Shown here in pieces: positions 51,764-58,918 of a stretch of 64,000 nt of DNA. Position numbers and translations under genes: made by a program. Under the pieces are notes generated by a model. That model was not told the DNA's origin. It saw nothing but the letters and a program-made list of their open reading frames with translations, and searched no databases. Origin of the DNA: Tolypothrix sp. NIES-4075 (GTDB taxonomy: Bacteria; Cyanobacteriota; Cyanobacteriia; Cyanobacteriales; Nostocaceae); contig NZ_BDUC01000008.1 in the NCBI RefSeq assembly GCF_002218085.1, forward strand, positions 349,792 to 413,791, written 5' to 3'. Position 1 is the first letter of the stretch, and every line of letters starts with the position of its first letter.

Positions 51764-51837
51764 GCGAAAACTTACTGAGCGACCGAAAAAGTCTAATCCG
51801 TTGCATCTATGCAGTAGACCGTCCTCGTAAGCCAGTA
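51764..51837 (-). repeat. Right arm of about 75-bp imperfect inverted repeat
   Basis: Plus-strand sequence starts GCGAAAACTTACTGAGCGAC and ends CGTCCTCGTAAGCCAGTA. It pairs with 51269-51345. It starts 25 bases after the XRE stop. The 51838-52056 stretch holds a GGGGTAGAGGTTGACC tract, an AGGGGT/ACCCCT pair near 51863-51890 and no supported gene. Confidence 0.85.
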
Positions 51838-52056
51838 ACTCTTAAGGCTAAAAACAAAAAGTAGGGGTAGAGGTTGACCCTGTAACCCCTCCCCTAAATT
51901 CAAAAGTAATTTATTTCGTGAGAGCACCATTATGGCAATCCGATAGAGCAAACGCGAATAGTGAAAAGACTTAAATGCAAAAGGCGGATACCAATCTCAG
52001 GTACTACCCGCCCTTGCTACCCTCTACCTTGCATAAGGACAAAGGACTACTAAATT

Positions 52057-52398
52057 ATGCCAGAAACAGACGTACCAAACATAACTTTTAACGGCAGTAG
52101 CCAATCGGTAGACACTAACCAAAAGGCAGGTAAAAAGCCAAAGAAACAGCGGTTTCTTCCCCCTCTACCTAACTTCAACTCTGCCTCTGATATGCAGAGC
52201 GCCACATATTCGGCGCTGGTAGATAAGACCCCCTGCGAGTTTACCTCCCTTGAAAACTACGCAATATTCAGCATGTCAGCCGATGGTTCGTTCCCGATGA
52301 TGAAAATCAACTGCGCTAAAGCAGTCAAATTATCTGACGGCAAGCCCTACCCAACTGGCGGCGGTCGAGTTTATCGCATTTCGCTATCAGCACACTAA
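52057..52398 (+). CDS. Hypothetical protein, 113 aa
   Basis: The basic, Pro- and Lys-rich N-terminal region (QKAGKKPKKQRFLPPLPNFN) is followed by a compact mixed domain (ATYSALVDKTPCEFTSLENY, then AIFSMSADGSFPMMKINCAK). It is the first gene of the rightward operon. The architecture would suit a small DNA-binding protein, but this is a guess; no family is recognised. It is followed 18 bases later by the next gene. Confidence 0.65.
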   Translation: MPETDVPNITFNGSSQSVDTNQKAGKKPKKQRFLPPLPNFNSASDMQSATYSALVDKTPCEFTSLENYAIFSMSADGSFPMMKINCAKAVKLSDGKPYPTGGGRVYRISLSAH

Positions 52399-52416
52399 AA
52401 GGGGATGCATTATAAC

Positions 52417-52752
52417 ATGACGAAACCATTGGGATACTATCTTGGATCTTTAGATTCAGACAACTGGTCTGACACCCTGCAAGAAAGATTCGGATCTCAA
52501 CTTCAATTAATGAGCCTGGAAGACAAACTTGCAGCACGAGCTTGTATTACTTACTGGTTATTTCATCAAGAAATTGTCCAAAACAGCTTGGGGGACTATT
52601 CCCTAGCTCAAGCGGCTTTAGACACAATGACCGGGTGGACACGGGACAAGGGAGACGCACTCGAATTTTGTCAAATAGTCCAAGATGCCACTCGTGGGGA
52701 CTTAGAAGGATTAATCGAGTGCCTCACGTCTAACATTCGCTGGGGAAATTAA
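52417..52752 (+). CDS. Hypothetical protein, 111 aa
   Basis: A mostly helical soluble protein (RFGSQLQLMSLEDKLAARAC, then ITYWLFHQEIVQNS). An ATG at 52405 is directly against the AAAGGGG ribosome-binding site, so the ATG at 52417 (MTKPLGYYLG) is preferred. Its stop codon abuts the next start (TAA-ATG), showing operon structure. Function unknown. Confidence 0.65.
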   Translation: MTKPLGYYLGSLDSDNWSDTLQERFGSQLQLMSLEDKLAARACITYWLFHQEIVQNSLGDYSLAQAALDTMTGWTRDKGDALEFCQIVQDATRGDLEGLIECLTSNIRWGN

Positions 52753-52953
52753 ATGAAACACACCGAACTTACAACTCGGTGTGGTGAAGATTTCACCACA
52801 CAGCGCACCGAGATTTACCCAAGTGGGGTACTAGAGTCAGTTATCGCCCTGATAATTATTCTTTCGGGAATTCCTCTTACTGCCATTTTGGTTAAGGGTG
52901 CAATTATCATTTTGAATCCACCACCTCATGATATTTGCGAGGTGAAACAGTGA
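52753..52953 (+). CDS. 66-aa single-span membrane protein
   Basis: A polar N-terminus (MKHTELTTRCGEDFTTQRTE) is followed by one long hydrophobic helix (SVIALIIILSGIPLTAILVK) and a short tail. It begins immediately after the previous stop and overlaps the next GTG start by four bases (GTGA). Possible roles are a virion-membrane, secretion or entry-exclusion protein; nothing decides among them. Confidence 0.65.
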   Translation: MKHTELTTRCGEDFTTQRTEIYPSGVLESVIALIIILSGIPLTAILVKGAIIILNPPPHDICEVKQ

Positions 52954-53183
52954 TAGAGGCATTTCTGATTTGTGCGATCGCCATCTCCATCGTCGGCGGC
53001 GTCGCTACCCCAATGGCGCGGATCATCTTCTCTACATATAAAGAAGAAAGAAAGCGCCTAGAGTCTGGTGGAGAGCCAATCTTCCCCCAAACTTACATTC
53101 ACCCAGAAGCCTTTGAGCAAATATCCCCACCCCCAAAATCCTCAGTGCAGCGCGAGAGGGAGGTGAACCACAGCCAGAACTAA
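52950..53183 (+). CDS. Membrane-anchor protein, 0-frame product upstream of the ATPase
   Basis: A 77-aa protein starting at GTG (MIEAFLICAIAISIVGGVAT) with one N-terminal helix, then a basic/charged region (YKEERKRLESGGEPIF) and a Pro-rich part (ISPPPKSS). The GTG overlaps the previous stop (GTGA) and follows GAGGTG. Its 3' half overlaps, in the 0 frame, the open upstream extension of the ATPase in the -1 frame. A CCCAAAA slippery heptamer lies at 53132-53138. It may therefore exist both as a short anchor and as the N-terminus of a longer translocase. Confidence 0.75.
   Translation: MIEAFLICAIAISIVGGVATPMARIIFSTYKEERKRLESGGEPIFPQTYIHPEAFEQISPPPKSSVQREREVNHSQN
53132..53138 (+). promoter_or_regulatory. 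Candidate -1 ribosomal frameshift site CCCAAAA
   Basis: The heptamer reads C-CCA-AAA in the 0 frame of the 52950 gene, matching the X-XXY-YYZ rule. Slipping back one base joins residue Lys63 to Ile-Leu-Ser-Ala-Ala and then to the complete P-loop. A purine-rich GAGAGGGAGG follows about 17 bases later. No strong downstream pseudoknot is obvious by eye. Confidence 0.65.
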
Positions 53184-54079
53184 ATTTATTTGACTGGAAA
53201 CGCTTTCACACTGAGCCTAATAAATTTCCCCATATCCGAGTCATCGCAGATTCAGGAATGGGGAAAACCACGTTAGTTGATTGGTTAGTTGACGTAATTG
53301 GCGGGGCGTTTGTAATTACACCCAAGAAAAAGCCTCACAATTGGCGCGGGTTGGATGTTTACGGCTGCACGCCGAAAATGTTTAATTACGAGGCGATTGC
53401 AGAGAGGTTGCAATGGGTGCATGACGAAATGTACCGTCGTTACGACCAAATCCAGGCTGGGGACAACCCACCATTAACTAATTTCGTAGTTGATGAGTGG
53501 CGATTAATTACTAACCACGTTCCCAAAGCCAAAGAACTAATGAAAGACATCATTAGTGTGTCGCGGGAAGCGGGGTTGAGGATGATTGCTTTGGCACAAG
53601 GTACCCAGGTTTCGACCTGGGGACTAGAAGGTGAAAGCGATTTAGAAGAGTGTTTCACCGATATCTTGATAGGTAACTTCGCTATCGAAAGATGTACTAC
53701 ACTTCGTCGCAAGCACCACAAAACTAGTCAAGAATACGCTTATTGGACGCGGGTTTTAGCATTCCTTGAGCAACAAGACCGCCCGTGCATGGCTGCAAAT
53801 ATGCCTGCAACTATCCCAGATTTAACCAACTGGGAGCGGGCTATTCCTTCAGAGAGCGTAACCCCCGCCCAAGCACTCGGAGAACCACTGAGAACTATTT
53901 GGTGTTTCTGCAAACAACAAAACGACTGGGTGGCAACTAGAGACCTACTTCGCAAAGGTTTTACCGTCCTCAAAGATGCCAATACCGAAACCGTCAAAAA
54001 GTATTTTTTGATACTTAAAAATAACGGTTACGGTGAAATTGACGAGTCCGGTAATTCCGTAAAATTTAAGGTTTTTTAG
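53138..54079 (+). CDS. FtsK/HerA-like DNA translocase ATPase (-1 frame continuation)
   Basis: A 313-aa ATPase segment; with the upstream anchor it would be 376 aa. The P-loop ADSGMGKTT starts upstream of the first ATG in this frame (53258), so that ATG would cut the P-loop, and back to the stop at 53114 there is no ATG, GTG or TTG. Walker B is LTNFVVDEW; VSREAGLRMIALAQGTQ resembles the FtsK/VirD4 motif that follows it. A winged-helix-like end is seen (TRDLLRKGFTVLKDANTETV). Possible roles are DNA packaging into a virion, conjugative transfer or partition. Predicted to be at the membrane. Confidence 0.8.
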   Translation: MLSAAREGGEPQPELNLFDWKRFHTEPNKFPHIRVIADSGMGKTTLVDWLVDVIGGAFVITPKKKPHNWRGLDVYGCTPKMFNYEAIAERLQWVHDEMYRRYDQIQAGDNPPLTNFVVDEWRLITNHVPKAKELMKDIISVSREAGLRMIALAQGTQVSTWGLEGESDLEECFTDILIGNFAIERCTTLRRKHHKTSQEYAYWTRVLAFLEQQDRPCMAANMPATIPDLTNWERAIPSESVTPAQALGEPLRTIWCFCKQQNDWVATRDLLRKGFTVLKDANTETVKKYFLILKNNGYGEIDESGNSVKFKVF

Positions 54080-54146
54080 CTGTCGGGTACGACTCGACAA
54101 ACCCGACAGCCTTCACCCGACAACCACCCGACAAATTACCCGACAT
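54080..54146. repeat. ACCCGACA array with a perfect 9-bp hairpin
   Basis: Copies at 54081 (inverted), 54092 (one mismatch), 54101, 54115, 54126 and 54138, spaced 9-14 bases. The first and third form the stem CTGTCGGGT/ACCCGACAG with a 12-base loop. It occupies the gap between the ATPase and the next gene; no T-run, so it is not a simple terminator. Candidate protein-binding or DNA-loading site. Confidence 0.8.
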
Positions 54147-54196
54147 CGGGAACACATAAGAAACAAGCAACAAAAATAACACGATACGGAGGAAAT

Positions 54197-54715
54197 ATGG
54201 GGCGTGCTGGATGGCTGTTAAGAATCGGGATGTTTTTATGTTACTTCGCCGGCGCGATCGCAATCTGGATTGATGCCAAATTTAGCCGCGAATGGATTGC
54301 TCGGTACACACTCGCTGATAGGCTGATGCCAGATTTATCTCTAATCATGGCTTTCGTCGTTGCGGTAGTAGTTAGCGCTTTTGGAGCAATAATCACCGCT
54401 CCTTACAGCTGGCAGATTTTATTTGCCCAGGCGCAAAAGGTAGCTGGCATCAACAACCCGAACGAGCGCGGCTTGTTTATGTTGGGATACTGTCTGCTTT
54501 CTGGTTTCTTGCTGCTGTCTGCTGCTGGGGTTTATGCCCTGGACTTGTTAAGTACTTACTTCGCGACCAAAAATATTGCTTTGGCGATCGCGATTGTCTT
54601 CGCTGGGGATGTTTGCTTTCTTTTAGCCAACGTCTTAGGAGTCATGGCGCGGGTTAGTTCAATTTCCTCAAGTGGCAATAGAACAACGGTTGATACTACT
54701 GCACGGAGAGTTTAA
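54197..54715 (+). CDS. Four-span membrane protein
   Basis: A 172-aa polytopic protein with hydrophobic spans at about 6-24, 47-70, 95-118 and 126-150 (LGYCLLSGFLLLSAAGVYAL, IALAIAIVFAGDVCFLLANV). It has a short positively charged N-terminus, and the ribosome-binding site is clear (CGGAGGAAAT before ATG). It follows the DNA-translocase gene, so a membrane-channel or mating-pore role is possible. No family recognised. Confidence 0.7.
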   Translation: MGRAGWLLRIGMFLCYFAGAIAIWIDAKFSREWIARYTLADRLMPDLSLIMAFVVAVVVSAFGAIITAPYSWQILFAQAQKVAGINNPNERGLFMLGYCLLSGFLLLSAAGVYALDLLSTYFATKNIALAIAIVFAGDVCFLLANVLGVMARVSSISSSGNRTTVDTTARRV

Positions 54716-54718
54716 GCA

Positions 54719-54940
54719 ATGAGAAACATGGAAGAATATAGTTACCCAATACCTGATCCAGCTTGGGACTATGCTAAGACCTGGCACAGTCTTCAGGAAA
54801 TAAAAGTCGATTATGAGCGGCTTCTTAAATACTTAGCTGACATTGAAAAGGCTACTCTTGAAACCGACGCAGAACTTAAAAACCGACTAGGTACGATTGA
54901 GCGAAGGCTAAATTCTACCCGGCAACTCCTGGACGATTAA
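54719..54940 (+). CDS. 73-aa coiled-coil protein
   Basis: Residues 25-70 form a heptad-rich helix (IKVDYERLLKYLADIEKATL, then ETDAELKNRLGTIERRLNS). It is the last gene of the rightward operon, 3 bases after the membrane protein, and is followed by an intrinsic terminator. Perhaps a scaffold or oligomerising partner. Not recognised. Confidence 0.65.
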   Translation: MRNMEEYSYPIPDPAWDYAKTWHSLQEIKVDYERLLKYLADIEKATLETDAELKNRLGTIERRLNSTRQLLDD

Positions 54941-54960
54941 AAACCGAATTTCCAAAAAAG

Positions 54961-54995
54961 CGATCGCTTCTTTGACTAGGGCGATCGTTTTTTTT
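54961..54995 (+). terminator. Intrinsic terminator of the rightward operon
   Basis: CGATCGC (54961-54967) pairs perfectly with GCGATCG (54981-54987) across a 13-base loop, followed by eight T. It lies 21 bases past the last gene; the HIP1 octamer supplies the stem. Confidence 0.85.
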
Positions 54996-55041
54996 GGACT
55001 GCTTTATTACCACACTAAAATACTTGTCGCAACTATTGAAA

Positions 55042-55203
55042 TTAAGGCTCAATCAAAAGTGAAGGCTGGTACAGTCGTTCTACTTCTAACCAAGCTGCAT
55101 CACTGAGGGTTTGCAGTTTAGCTGCAAGCGCAAGCGGTTCGTCAAATTCACCGTTTTGCAGAGCCGCATAAAAATCTTCAATGTTTAAAAACAATTTATT
55201 CAT
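55042..55203 (-). CDS. 53-aa acidic protein
   Basis: MNKLFLNIEDFYAALQNGEF opens a small acidic helical protein ending YQPSLLIEP. Its ATG overlaps the stop of the L,D-transpeptidase-like gene by four bases (ATGA). It is the third gene of a coupled minus-strand trio. It could be an inhibitor or immunity partner of the upstream enzyme, as size, charge and coupling would suit, but this is inference only. Confidence 0.65.
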   Translation of the reverse strand: MNKLFLNIEDFYAALQNGEFDEPLALAAKLQTLSDAAWLEVERLYQPSLLIEP

Positions 55204-55667
55204 CGGCTGTAACTTACTAATAAAGGAATTTCATTTATCCCAGAGGCTGATAAGTTTTTCATGTCTTTCTCAAACGCTTCCCAGCCCGTATCAGTTCGCA
55301 GTACCACACACCCACTGCTACCGGGTACATTCGCATCAAAATGCACCCCAAAGTCACCGCGAGTAACGCCGTTAACCGTCACCATGTGCGGGTTAATTTT
55401 GTAAAAGTTACCCTCAACACCCTTAACCCCAGGCATATATATCGGTGTGGTCGCGACCTGATAAGAGTCAATGCCAATAACGTTATTGGCAGGAATGCTT
55501 CCTTTCCCTGGCGACGAGAGACACTCAAACCGCTGATTGTTGGGAAGCCCGGATGTTGCTATGTAGGTGTTAGCGATGCTGGGTGCTTCTGAATCCAGCA
55601 TCAACAACCGCCCCTCAATTAAATTTGCACTCTGCATTAGGTGCTGATGATAAAGCAAAATTTTCAT
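55200..55667 (-). CDS. L,D-transpeptidase/YkuD-like peptidoglycan-active protein
   Basis: A 155-aa protein with a YkuD-like catalytic signature: His109 in FGVHFDANVPGSSGCVVLR and nucleophile Cys120 in the SSGC motif. An N-terminal strand pattern (LIEGRLLMLDSEAPSIANTY) fits the family. There is no signal peptide, so delivery would need a holin, virion or secretion route. Such enzymes cross-link or modify peptidoglycan; in phages or toxin systems related folds attack cell walls. Coupled by 4-base overlaps to the recombinase upstream and a 53-aa protein downstream. Confidence 0.72.
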   Translation of the reverse strand: MKILLYHQHLMQSANLIEGRLLMLDSEAPSIANTYIATSGLPNNQRFECLSSPGKGSIPANNVIGIDSYQVATTPIYMPGVKGVEGNFYKINPHMVTVNGVTRGDFGVHFDANVPGSSGCVVLRTDTGWEAFEKDMKNLSASGINEIPLLVSYSR

Positions 55668-56245
55668 AACGCGGCTATAGCCCCCTTAACGCGATCGCTA
55701 TCAATTTCCACATAACGCTCCAAAGCCTTAAAATCCTTGTGTCCGGTAATTTTCTTGATGGTGTACAAATCTGTCCCATTACGATGCAGCTTAGTGATGA
55801 AAGTCCGGCGTGTGCTGTGAGTCGATATCCCCTTTGCGCTTAAGCCGGCTTTATCGACGGCTGCCCGGAGAATCATGTCAGCCCAGCGTACAGAGATTGC
55901 TTTTTCTCCAGTGCGATCGCCAAACATCCAAGGAGATGTAGAATCATGCTTGTAAGCGAGTAACGACTCTAAAAGTACTTGATGCACTGGTACTTGACGT
56001 GTCGTTCGCTTTCCGTCCGGCGTCGCTTTTCGGGTGCTGGCTCGAAAGTTGATACAATCTCTGGGACTGCCGTCTGAGTTGTAGCAATCATCAACTTTCA
56101 GCTGCACCAAAGCACCCCAGCGCTCGCCGGTATACCAAGCAATGTCCAAAAGCAATTTGTATTTCTTGCTTTTGATTTGTTTGCGAATTTTGGCATAGTC
56201 ATCGTTTGACAAAACAGAAGCTTGTCCCTCGCCATTAATTTTCAT
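55664..56245 (-). CDS. Minimal tyrosine recombinase (catalytic domain only)
   Basis: A 193-aa recombinase lacking the usual core-binding domain. Catalytic residues are visible: Arg in WYTGERWGALVQL, the HxxR box THSTRRTFITKL, His in ITGHKDFKAL and nucleophile Tyr178 in ERYVEI. It is distinct from the element integrase at 45712. It could resolve multimers, invert DNA between repeats such as the XRE-flanking arms, or act at the element's ends. First gene of the coupled minus-strand trio. Downstream of it on the right is a hairpin at 56266. Confidence 0.85.
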   Translation of the reverse strand: MKINGEGQASVLSNDDYAKIRKQIKSKKYKLLLDIAWYTGERWGALVQLKVDDCYNSDGSPRDCINFRASTRKATPDGKRTTRQVPVHQVLLESLLAYKHDSTSPWMFGDRTGEKAISVRWADMILRAAVDKAGLSAKGISTHSTRRTFITKLHRNGTDLYTIKKITGHKDFKALERYVEIDSDRVKGAIAAL

Positions 56246-56265
56246 TATTTTTACTTCTTTAATAG

Positions 56266-56300
56266 TTCCGGTTTAACCCCTCACACTGGTTAAACCGGAA
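56266..56300. repeat. 13-bp perfect inverted repeat upstream of the recombinase
   Basis: TTCCGGTTTAACC and GGTTAAACCGGAA around a 9-base loop. It lies 20 bases upstream of the recombinase start (its leader on the minus strand), with related GTTCTGGTTTTACATAGAAC sequence near 56370. It may be a recombinase or regulator site rather than a terminator. Confidence 0.7.
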
Positions 56301-56421
56301 TATTTCTATGTTTAGGTATTAACTAAACACGGCTCTAATGTAGTCAAGGTAAGCATTCCAACGCCTCAGTAATTGTTCTGGTTTTACATAGAACCGGAAG
56401 TTTACACTTAACTGTTTAGCG

Positions 56422-56464
56422 AATAAAACGGATTTATTCACTTCGACAACTCCGTTTTATTTTT
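56422..56464 (+). promoter_or_regulatory. Hairpin directly before the fibre-module start codon
   Basis: AATAAAACGGA (56422-56432) pairs perfectly with TCCGTTTTATT (56451-56461); TTT and then ATG (56465) follow. There is no Shine-Dalgarno between. It may be a terminator-like attenuator for upstream transcription or a translation control of the fibre operon. Confidence 0.6.
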
Positions 56465-56794
56465 ATGTCTGAATTAACCCTTCAACAAGTTTTTGGTGCT
56501 AACGCTACACAGACGGCTACAGAACTAGTTATTAAAAAGTCAGACTTACAAGCAATCGGCTTAACCGTTGCGGCTGACAATAGAGCAGAGCAACTGTTTG
56601 TGGCAATATTCGCCAAAGCTAAACAAGTTTTAAATAAAACCGCACAAGAAACTAACCCAGACTTGCAAATTACAATCGAATCTGGCTACACGGCAATCGT
56701 GTTTCGTAACGACCAAGAATACAAGCAAGCTAACTTTACTGTTGGACTAGAGAAGCTAGAAACAGCTTCTGGTATCGATCCAGATGACTATTAA
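56465..56794 (+). CDS. Hypothetical protein, first gene of the fibre module
   Basis: A 109-aa protein starting MSELTLQQVFGANATQTATE, followed by ELVIKKSDLQAIGL and a helix NRAEQLFVAIFAKAKQVLNK, then strands. It is clearly related to the next gene's product: both have a short QxFG opening, an (K/R)KSDL motif and an AENRAEQL or DNRAEQL helix. Likely a small structural or fibre-base protein by context. No family recognised. Confidence 0.7.
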   Translation: MSELTLQQVFGANATQTATELVIKKSDLQAIGLTVAADNRAEQLFVAIFAKAKQVLNKTAQETNPDLQITIESGYTAIVFRNDQEYKQANFTVGLEKLETASGIDPDDY

Positions 56795-57161
56795 TTTAAC
56801 GCTTGCACAGTGCTTTGGTAAAGGTGCAAGTCAAGATAGTGAAACTTTAACAATACGTAAATCTGACTTGCCCGGATTAACTCCTGAAGCTGAGAACCGT
56901 GCCGAACAATTACTAGCAGCTTTACTTCTTAAGTTGTTATCAGAGTTTTCCGGAAGTCTTAACGACCCTCAAGGACAAAAAATTACAGACCCTCAAGGAC
57001 GGACAATCACCTACGATAATTCCCAATTGTACTTGAGGTTAAAATTGTTTGCTTGGCGAATTAACTTCATAACTCGCAATTCCAACATGTATCGTCAAAA
57101 AACTATAGTCTGTCAGTTTTTTTTATTTCCAGATACAGACTTAACTCCTAATAATTTTTAA
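56784..57161 (+). CDS. Hypothetical protein, paralogue of the preceding one
   Basis: 125 aa; overlaps the previous gene by 11 bases. It shares the pattern LAQCFGKGA, IRKSDLPGL, AENRAEQLLAALLLKLLSEF and adds a repeated DPQGQKITDPQGRTITYDN segment. It probably arose by tandem duplication. Its stop is directly followed by the next ATG, so the set is one transcript. Function unknown, structural by context. Confidence 0.7.
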   Translation: MTINLTLAQCFGKGASQDSETLTIRKSDLPGLTPEAENRAEQLLAALLLKLLSEFSGSLNDPQGQKITDPQGRTITYDNSQLYLRLKLFAWRINFITRNSNMYRQKTIVCQFFLFPDTDLTPNNF

Positions 57162-58280
57162 ATGGAAATCCAAGACTATCCCTACAAATCAAATCTTGAT
57201 TCTAACGATAAGTTACTTGTTCAAGATGGAACCGATGGAGCATATAAATACACTTTTGCCTCAAAAATAGTTTCTAATGGTAGTGGTAGCAATAGCAGCA
57301 GTGGTGGTGTTGGTGCTAAATGGCATCAAAAACAATCTGACTTTGAATTGTCAGCAAGTAATAAAACTCTCATAGCAACACCTAACAATATTATTGTCAC
57401 TCCTCCTAGTACTCTTGTTGAAGGAGATGAAATAGAACTTAAACGCATTAGCCCTAATAATCAAGTTAAATTGTCAGGCTTTGATAAAATTAATGGATCT
57501 GTTTTAACACAATTACAAGAAGTAGAATTGCTTTATAACGAATACTCGACTAAATTAATTTATTTAGATTCTAGTAACGGTTGGTTCTCAATTCCCACTA
57601 ATCACATATCAATTAAATATCCGTTAAACTTACCCACTGATAATTTAGTTCAAAAGTTTTACGCTTTAGATATCAATGCTTTGAATGATAGTAAAGTATC
57701 TATTTGGAACGATACCGTTAGTTTTAAACATGCTACACAGAACGATTCCAGCCAACAAGGTGTTTACAAGTCTAATATTTTTGGGTCACTACCTGGAGTG
57801 TACTTTGATGGTAACAGCTTCTACAATACAGACTTAAGTTATTTAGCTAATAAACTCTATACCATCGCTATTGTGGAATCTAGAGAAACTACCAGTCAAA
57901 CTTACATGTTCGGACAAGATAATGGAGGAACTAATCAAGCGTTGCATATTGGCTACCGTGATAACACAACTTTCACACTTGCACAGTTTGGTAATGATTT
58001 AAACGTTTCAAACGAGGGCTACACTAATGGATTTAAATCTACTATTTGGATAGTTAGCAACAACAGTAGAGGCAAAGAAATTTGGAAGAATGGGGTAAAG
58101 ATTGGTGCAAACACCAACACAGATTCTTTAAGCACTGGAAGTAATGGCAGATTGGGCAGATCTGTCAACAATAATTTTCGTGGATACTTTGGATTAGTTG
58201 CAACTTGGATTGAGAACAAATCGATTGCAGACATCCAAAACATGTTTTCAGCTATCAACGCAACCTTTAAAATTTATTAG
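57162..58280 (+). CDS. Phage fibre-like protein with LamG-type lectin domain
   Basis: 372 aa. The first 40 residues (DYPYKSNLDSNDKLLVQDGT) resemble the virion-attachment start of phage tail-fibre proteins. A Gly-Ser linker (VSNGSGSNSSSGGVGAKW) leads to a beta domain (about 55-150). Residues about 155-372 look like a concanavalin/LamG fold (GSLPGVYFDGNSFYNTDLSY, IWKNGVKIGANTN, GYFGLVATWIENKSIADIQN). Probable carbohydrate binding at the host surface. Not membrane-bound, no signal peptide. Followed 3 bases later by the Cys-rich protein. Confidence 0.7.
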   Translation: MEIQDYPYKSNLDSNDKLLVQDGTDGAYKYTFASKIVSNGSGSNSSSGGVGAKWHQKQSDFELSASNKTLIATPNNIIVTPPSTLVEGDEIELKRISPNNQVKLSGFDKINGSVLTQLQEVELLYNEYSTKLIYLDSSNGWFSIPTNHISIKYPLNLPTDNLVQKFYALDINALNDSKVSIWNDTVSFKHATQNDSSQQGVYKSNIFGSLPGVYFDGNSFYNTDLSYLANKLYTIAIVESRETTSQTYMFGQDNGGTNQALHIGYRDNTTFTLAQFGNDLNVSNEGYTNGFKSTIWIVSNNSRGKEIWKNGVKIGANTNTDSLSTGSNGRLGRSVNNNFRGYFGLVATWIENKSIADIQNMFSAINATFKIY

Positions 58281-58283
58281 TTT

Positions 58284-58916
58284 ATGTCTTATTGCAATGG
58301 CAAAAAACAAGCTATAGTTACGTACTCTTTTGTAGGGGGAGAGGTTAAGCGTTTTGAAACAGATAAAGTTCCAATTGATGTTACGACTGGCTATGCAGAC
58401 AATGCATCAGGTGTAGGTTTACATGAGTTAAAAGGATTTCCTGGTAATAACCCAGGAAGTTACAGTTTTACTATTGAAGCTCCCTCAGGAGTACCAAGAA
58501 ATTTAAATCCTGAACCAGACATTTATTTATTAGCGGGCTTGTGGGATGACTACGGAACAATTGGAACTTTTGCAACTGAAGTTGGCATTGTCAAGGGATA
58601 TGAAGGGAACCCAATAAAAGTAGGAACTGGCTATGAAATAACAGGCAGTGTTGTTAATGTTCAACCTGTTAATTGTTACGCACGAGTTGATTTAGAGTGG
58701 CGGTGGGGAGGATGTCAAATTGTTATTTCTCACGCTGGAAAAACTTTATATAAAGACACTGGTATTTGCCCATGCAAATTTACAGTTGCTTGTGATGATG
58801 AATGTCCACCGGGATATTTTAAGTGCGAATGTGATACCTATCCCGGTTATTGTTGCGTGTCTTGTTCGGAAATGAAATCAGAAATTGCTGCTTTACGATC
58901 GGCAATTAGGAGATAG
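58284..58916 (+). CDS. Beta-rich protein with Cys-rich C-terminus
   Basis: 210 aa. Beta-rich body (AIVTYSFVGGEVKRFETDKV onward). The last 50 residues hold about eleven Cys (CPCKF, CDDECPPGYFKCECDTYPGY, CCVSCSE) and end in a helix MKSEIAALRSAIRR. That end closely resembles the start of the next, collagen-like protein (CCAELKAELAALKAALG), suggesting matched docking or trimer helices. Likely an adaptor of the fibre. No known family. Confidence 0.65.
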   Translation: MSYCNGKKQAIVTYSFVGGEVKRFETDKVPIDVTTGYADNASGVGLHELKGFPGNNPGSYSFTIEAPSGVPRNLNPEPDIYLLAGLWDDYGTIGTFATEVGIVKGYEGNPIKVGTGYEITGSVVNVQPVNCYARVDLEWRWGGCQIVISHAGKTLYKDTGICPCKFTVACDDECPPGYFKCECDTYPGYCCVSCSEMKSEIAALRSAIRR

Positions 58917-58918
58917 AT

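Noticed and set aside
53258..54079. ATPase starting at ATG 53258
   Set aside because: This start would remove the first residues of the P-loop (ADSG); a longer N-terminus is needed.
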